Positions 61,154 to 64,000 of a DNA stretch of 64,000 bases are shown here, piece by piece; position 1 is the stretch's first letter, and each line of letters opens with the position of its first letter. A program made the position numbers and the translations under genes. Source of the stretch: Salticus scenicus (Eukaryota > Arthropoda > Arachnida > Araneae > Salticidae); NCBI GenBank assembly GCA_963930645.1, contig OZ005659.1, positions 158,038,034 to 158,102,033 of the forward strand, in the 5' to 3' direction. The notes beneath the pieces were generated by a model. The model worked only from the letters and a program-made list of their open reading frames with translations, had not been told where the DNA came from and ran no database searches.

Positions 61154-62020
61154 ATTTCTTGTACTTTGCCAAACAACCAATGAGCATTTTAAACGCTATC
61201 ACTTAAATAAAATTATTGTTCTCTTGAAATGCAATTGGTAGAAGACATCTAATCGAGCAGTTTTTGTCATACAAAGTATTGTTGTAATACAAGCAATGAA
61301 CTACTGAAGAGTTGCGTAGTCTAGCATTTTTCTTGAGGAGAAACGCTCTTCATAAAGTCTTTGGGTAATAAAGTCAGAGCGATACCGTGAGTGGGACTTT
61401 ACATAAAATGCATGTTTCTTGTACTTGGACAATCTACCAATAAAAAGGTGGAACATTTTAAACATTATAACTTAAATAAAATTAATTGTTGCCTTGAGTC
61501 TACATTATGTCTACAATAAATATTTATTCGTGGTGTTTGAGAACTCTTAGTAAAAAATTTTTAATGTGTCACAGAACACATCTAAACAAGAAATTTTTGT
61601 CATACAAATTGTTGTTCTAATACAGGCTATAAACCACTGAAGGGTTACGTAGTCTAACATTTGTCTTTGAGAAAAGGTCTTGATAAAAAGTCTATCTTGA
61701 TACCGTGCTCAAGACTTTGCATAAAATGCATGTTTCTTGTACTTTGACGAACTACCAATAAAAAGGTGGAACATTTAAAACATTATAACTTAAATAAAAT
61801 TGATTGTTGCCTTGAGGCTATATTACGTCTACAATAAATATTTATTCGATGTGTTTGAGAACTCTTAGTACAATTTTTAAAGAGGTGACAGGACACAAGG
61901 ACACATCTAAACAAGCAATTTTTGTCATACAAAGTGTTGTTCTAACGAAGGCTATAAACCACTGGAGGGTTGCTTTGGTTAACATCAGTTTTGTGGAGAA
62001 AAGGCTTTGGCACCCAAAAA
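61154..62020 (-). repeat. Three degenerate tandem units of ~255-325 bases
   Basis: Units start near 61,155, 61,410 and 61,734 with TTCTTGTACTTTG and CAATAAAAAGGTGGAACATT, and continue TTTTTGTCATACAAA, (A/G)GCTATAAACCACTG and GGTTACGTAGTCTA. On the minus strand each unit reads a similar stretch with pattern ML-Y-TLQ-FIAC-RTTLCMTK (one stop in the first unit). Whether that is a decayed exon or chance is open. Confidence 0.65.
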
Positions 62021-62268
62021 AAAAATGCATATTTGCCTTTTCCTGATTTGTAAAATCAGCCATTCCGTCCTCAATCTCCGCTCGAAATGTCAATGATAAA
62101 AAAAAATCTTCAATTTGTTCCAATCCTTCCACCACGTTTTAGCTAAAATTCTATCAGCTAGAACAAATCCTTAAAAGCTATTGTCACAAGTATTTAAAAA
62201 TCGTTTGTTATATATATATATATATATTTTTAAAAAATCTATCACATAGAATAAACAGTTAAAAGTAC

Positions 62269-62603
62269 CTGTCACAAGCATATAAAGCAATAAAACACAC
62301 TGAGCTGAAAAAGAACTGGAGCAAATGCTTCCAATATCTTTCCACAGTGTTCGTGCGTGCCAGGTTTTCTGCAATCGTTTGCGGTATAAAATCAAACCTT
62401 GCTCGGCTTGGGTCGTCTATTACTATTATACTCTTTAAGGAATTAATATTTAAAATTGTAATATCATGTTTAGCATATTTTTGTTCGAACAGACAACCTT
62501 TACACAATTTTTCTTTGAAATATAGAGATATCAAATGCTTTCCGCCGTGCAACGATCGAAAGACAAACCTTCCAAAAACGACACGCAAAAACCTGTCTAG
62601 CAT
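62269..62603 (-). CDS. Candidate first coding exon of an unrecognised gene
   Basis: A minus-strand frame opens at ATG 62,603 with G at -3 (GGAGGAAATGC) and runs about 111 codons to a good splice-donor match, GACAG|GTACTT, at 62,269/62,268. Without splicing it stops at 62,259. The N-terminus is Arg-rich and hydrophobic (MLDRFLRVVFGRFVFRSLHGG), which could be a mitochondrial presequence. A later segment reads KSIIVIDDPSRARFDFIPQT. Base composition is more balanced than the flanks. I recognise no family and found no second exon, so this is tentative. Confidence 0.35.
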
Positions 62604-62767
62604 TTCCTCCAGTTGTTCTTCAGCTCAGTGATAAAACATTGTTTGCAATGAAATTACTTATAAACAAAATAATAGTTTGAAAAGAAGTAAATTAATTTCG
62701 ATTAATGTACAAGAAAATAACAGTGATTCGTTATTTTTGACGCAGTTACCAATGAATTCAATGAGAA

Positions 62768-62777
62768 GCGCCATCTT
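62768..62777 (-). promoter_or_regulatory. YY1/Pho-like motif AAGATGGCGC upstream of the candidate exon
   Basis: On the minus strand AAGATGGCGC lies about 165 bases upstream of the ATG at 62,603. AAGATGGCG is the core of YY1-type sites that often sit near animal transcription starts. One short motif is weak evidence alone. Confidence 0.35.
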
Positions 62778-62779
62778 AT

Positions 62780-63720
62780 GATTCATTAGTTGTGTTGCGA
62801 CCATACTTTGTATGAAAAAAAAAAATGCTTGTTTAGATTTTTCTATCTATTTTTATTAATAGTGCAGTATATTAAAACAATTATTTAATGCTCTATATAT
62901 TTGAAACCAAAATTGCCTGATATCCTTTTTATTTCAAAAACTACAGCTAATTTATTATGCCAAATATTCCAAATAAATGAAATATTTTAAATACAATTAT
63001 GGAGATTTTGTACACTTTTTTTTTATCTAATACTTGAAATACTAATATATTTTTTTTTTTAATTTTTTTTATTTTTTTTTAAGTTTAATTTGAAATTTAG
63101 GATTTTTAAATGCAACCTGTTTTGAAAGAATATATGCATTTTAAAGAAGCAAGTTAAACATTTTACAAATGTAATAAGTAATATTTAACAAAAAAAAAAA
63201 AAAAAAAAAAAGTAATTCATATTTAAGGTATTAGCGGTTTCTAAACTACTATTAACATAGTAAAAGTGTTAAATAAAAATGTCTAATATAGTAAAATTTA
63301 ACTATAAAATAATGTATAGGTTTTTCACTTTAAATATTTATGAAATTATAGAAATAATTTATCATTTATATAATAATTAATTTTATTTATTTTTCTCTTT
63401 TTATAAATATTATTACGTTGATGAGAAATACTGATTTTGAATCATAGCTTCATTCTCGCCATACGTAATTTTTTATGGTTTTCTGCAAAACTAGGGAATA
63501 CAACTTTGAGATAAATTATTTTGGGGAGCATTTTACGGATGCCTAGTTTCCTGCGCAGACAGTTAAATTAATTCATACACCAAATCACGACTTCTTTTAT
63601 ACGTTGAATTTTAGTTTTAGCCTACTCTTCTTAATCAGAAAGATTGAAATATTTTTTACACTCTCAATTAAAACGTTTACCTCAAACATTATTTTATAAT
63701 ATAAATTGTTTTGAATTTGG
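62780..63720. other. AT-rich sequence, nothing recognised
   Basis: T-runs near 63,051-63,080 and an A-run at about 63,190-63,211. No gene or transposon ends were seen. Confidence 0.45.
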
Positions 63721-63803
63721 AAAAAAAAAAAAAAAAAAAAAAAAAAATATCTTAAAGAATGGCTTTAAAAAAAAAAAAAAAAAAAAAAAAACTTAAAGAA
63801 TGG

Positions 63804-63840
<37 letters not shown>

Positions 63841-63924
63841 AAGAATGGCTTAAAAAAAAAAAAAAAAAAAAAAAATCTTAAAGAATGGTTTAAAAAAAAA
63901 AAAAAAAAAAATCTTAAAGAATGG

Positions 63925-63966
<42 letters not shown>

Positions 63967-64000
63967 AAGAATGGCTTAAAAAAAAAAAAAAAAAAAAAAA
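63721..64000. repeat. Poly(A)-interspersed minisatellite running off the window
   Basis: CTTAAAGAATGGCTT occurs six times (starts 63,751, 63,792, 63,837, 63,877, 63,913 and 63,963), separated by A-runs of variable length, for a period of 36-50 bases. One unit has GGTTT for GGCTT. The array continues past the window. Confidence 0.93.

Noticed and set aside
1..64000. CRISPR array, bacterial operon or phage island
   Set aside because: No regularly spaced identical repeats with unique spacers, no ribosome-binding-site-led gene series, and the content is eukaryotic transposons and SINEs.

Overview
This window looks like AT-rich, repeat-loaded arthropod nuclear DNA, most plausibly from a spider. 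The basis is the base composition, the density of Tc1/mariner-type insertions at TA targets, the tRNA-derived SINEs, and a repeat family with a GTGTACAGGGACAC motif that I associate with spider genomes. That taxonomic call is from memory. I found no complete host protein-coding gene. One small candidate first exon lies near the right end on the minus strand. Nearly every recognisable coding fragment belongs to a transposable element and is broken.

Layout. 1-650: 3' part of an internally deleted Penelope-like retroelement, with a GIY-YIG domain, inverted terminal arms and a hammerhead-ribozyme-like motif. 1.1-2.1, 5.9-7.05 and 16.1-16.75 kb: old, diverged members of a CTGTCTG / GTGTACAGGGACAC repeat family. 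14.88-15.9 kb: a younger tandem array of the same family. 4.27-4.67 kb: a SINE. 7-14.4 kb: anonymous AT-rich DNA with microsatellites.

The main structure is a head-to-tail segmental duplication. Unit A spans about 17,681-35,808 and unit B about 35,808-60,293. They are collinear and clearly homologous, by eye roughly 75-90% identical in the aligned blocks. Each has its own later insertions. A Tc1 pseudogene and two tRNA-like SINE fragments are shared, so they predate the duplication. Unit A alone carries a mariner element, a terminal-inverted-repeat element, two foldback MITEs, a solo LTR and a member of the CCGGGTGTCCCATAAG family. Unit B alone carries a 1.5 kb foldback element, two TTAA-flanked piggyBac-like MITEs, a Tc1/maT-like element, a GGGGAGAGTGGG element, a solo LTR with a nested mariner MITE, two more CCGGGTGTCCCATAAG members (one with two further MITEs nested in it), and a CTAG-rich insert. 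Each copy acts as the empty-site control for the other, so several insertion ends and target duplications can be read directly.

60.3-64 kb: single-copy AT-rich DNA, a degenerate three-unit tandem repeat, the candidate exon with a YY1-like site, and a poly(A)-interspersed minisatellite running off the window end. The genes do not form a pathway. The window is a record of transposition on an old duplicated intergenic or intronic segment.
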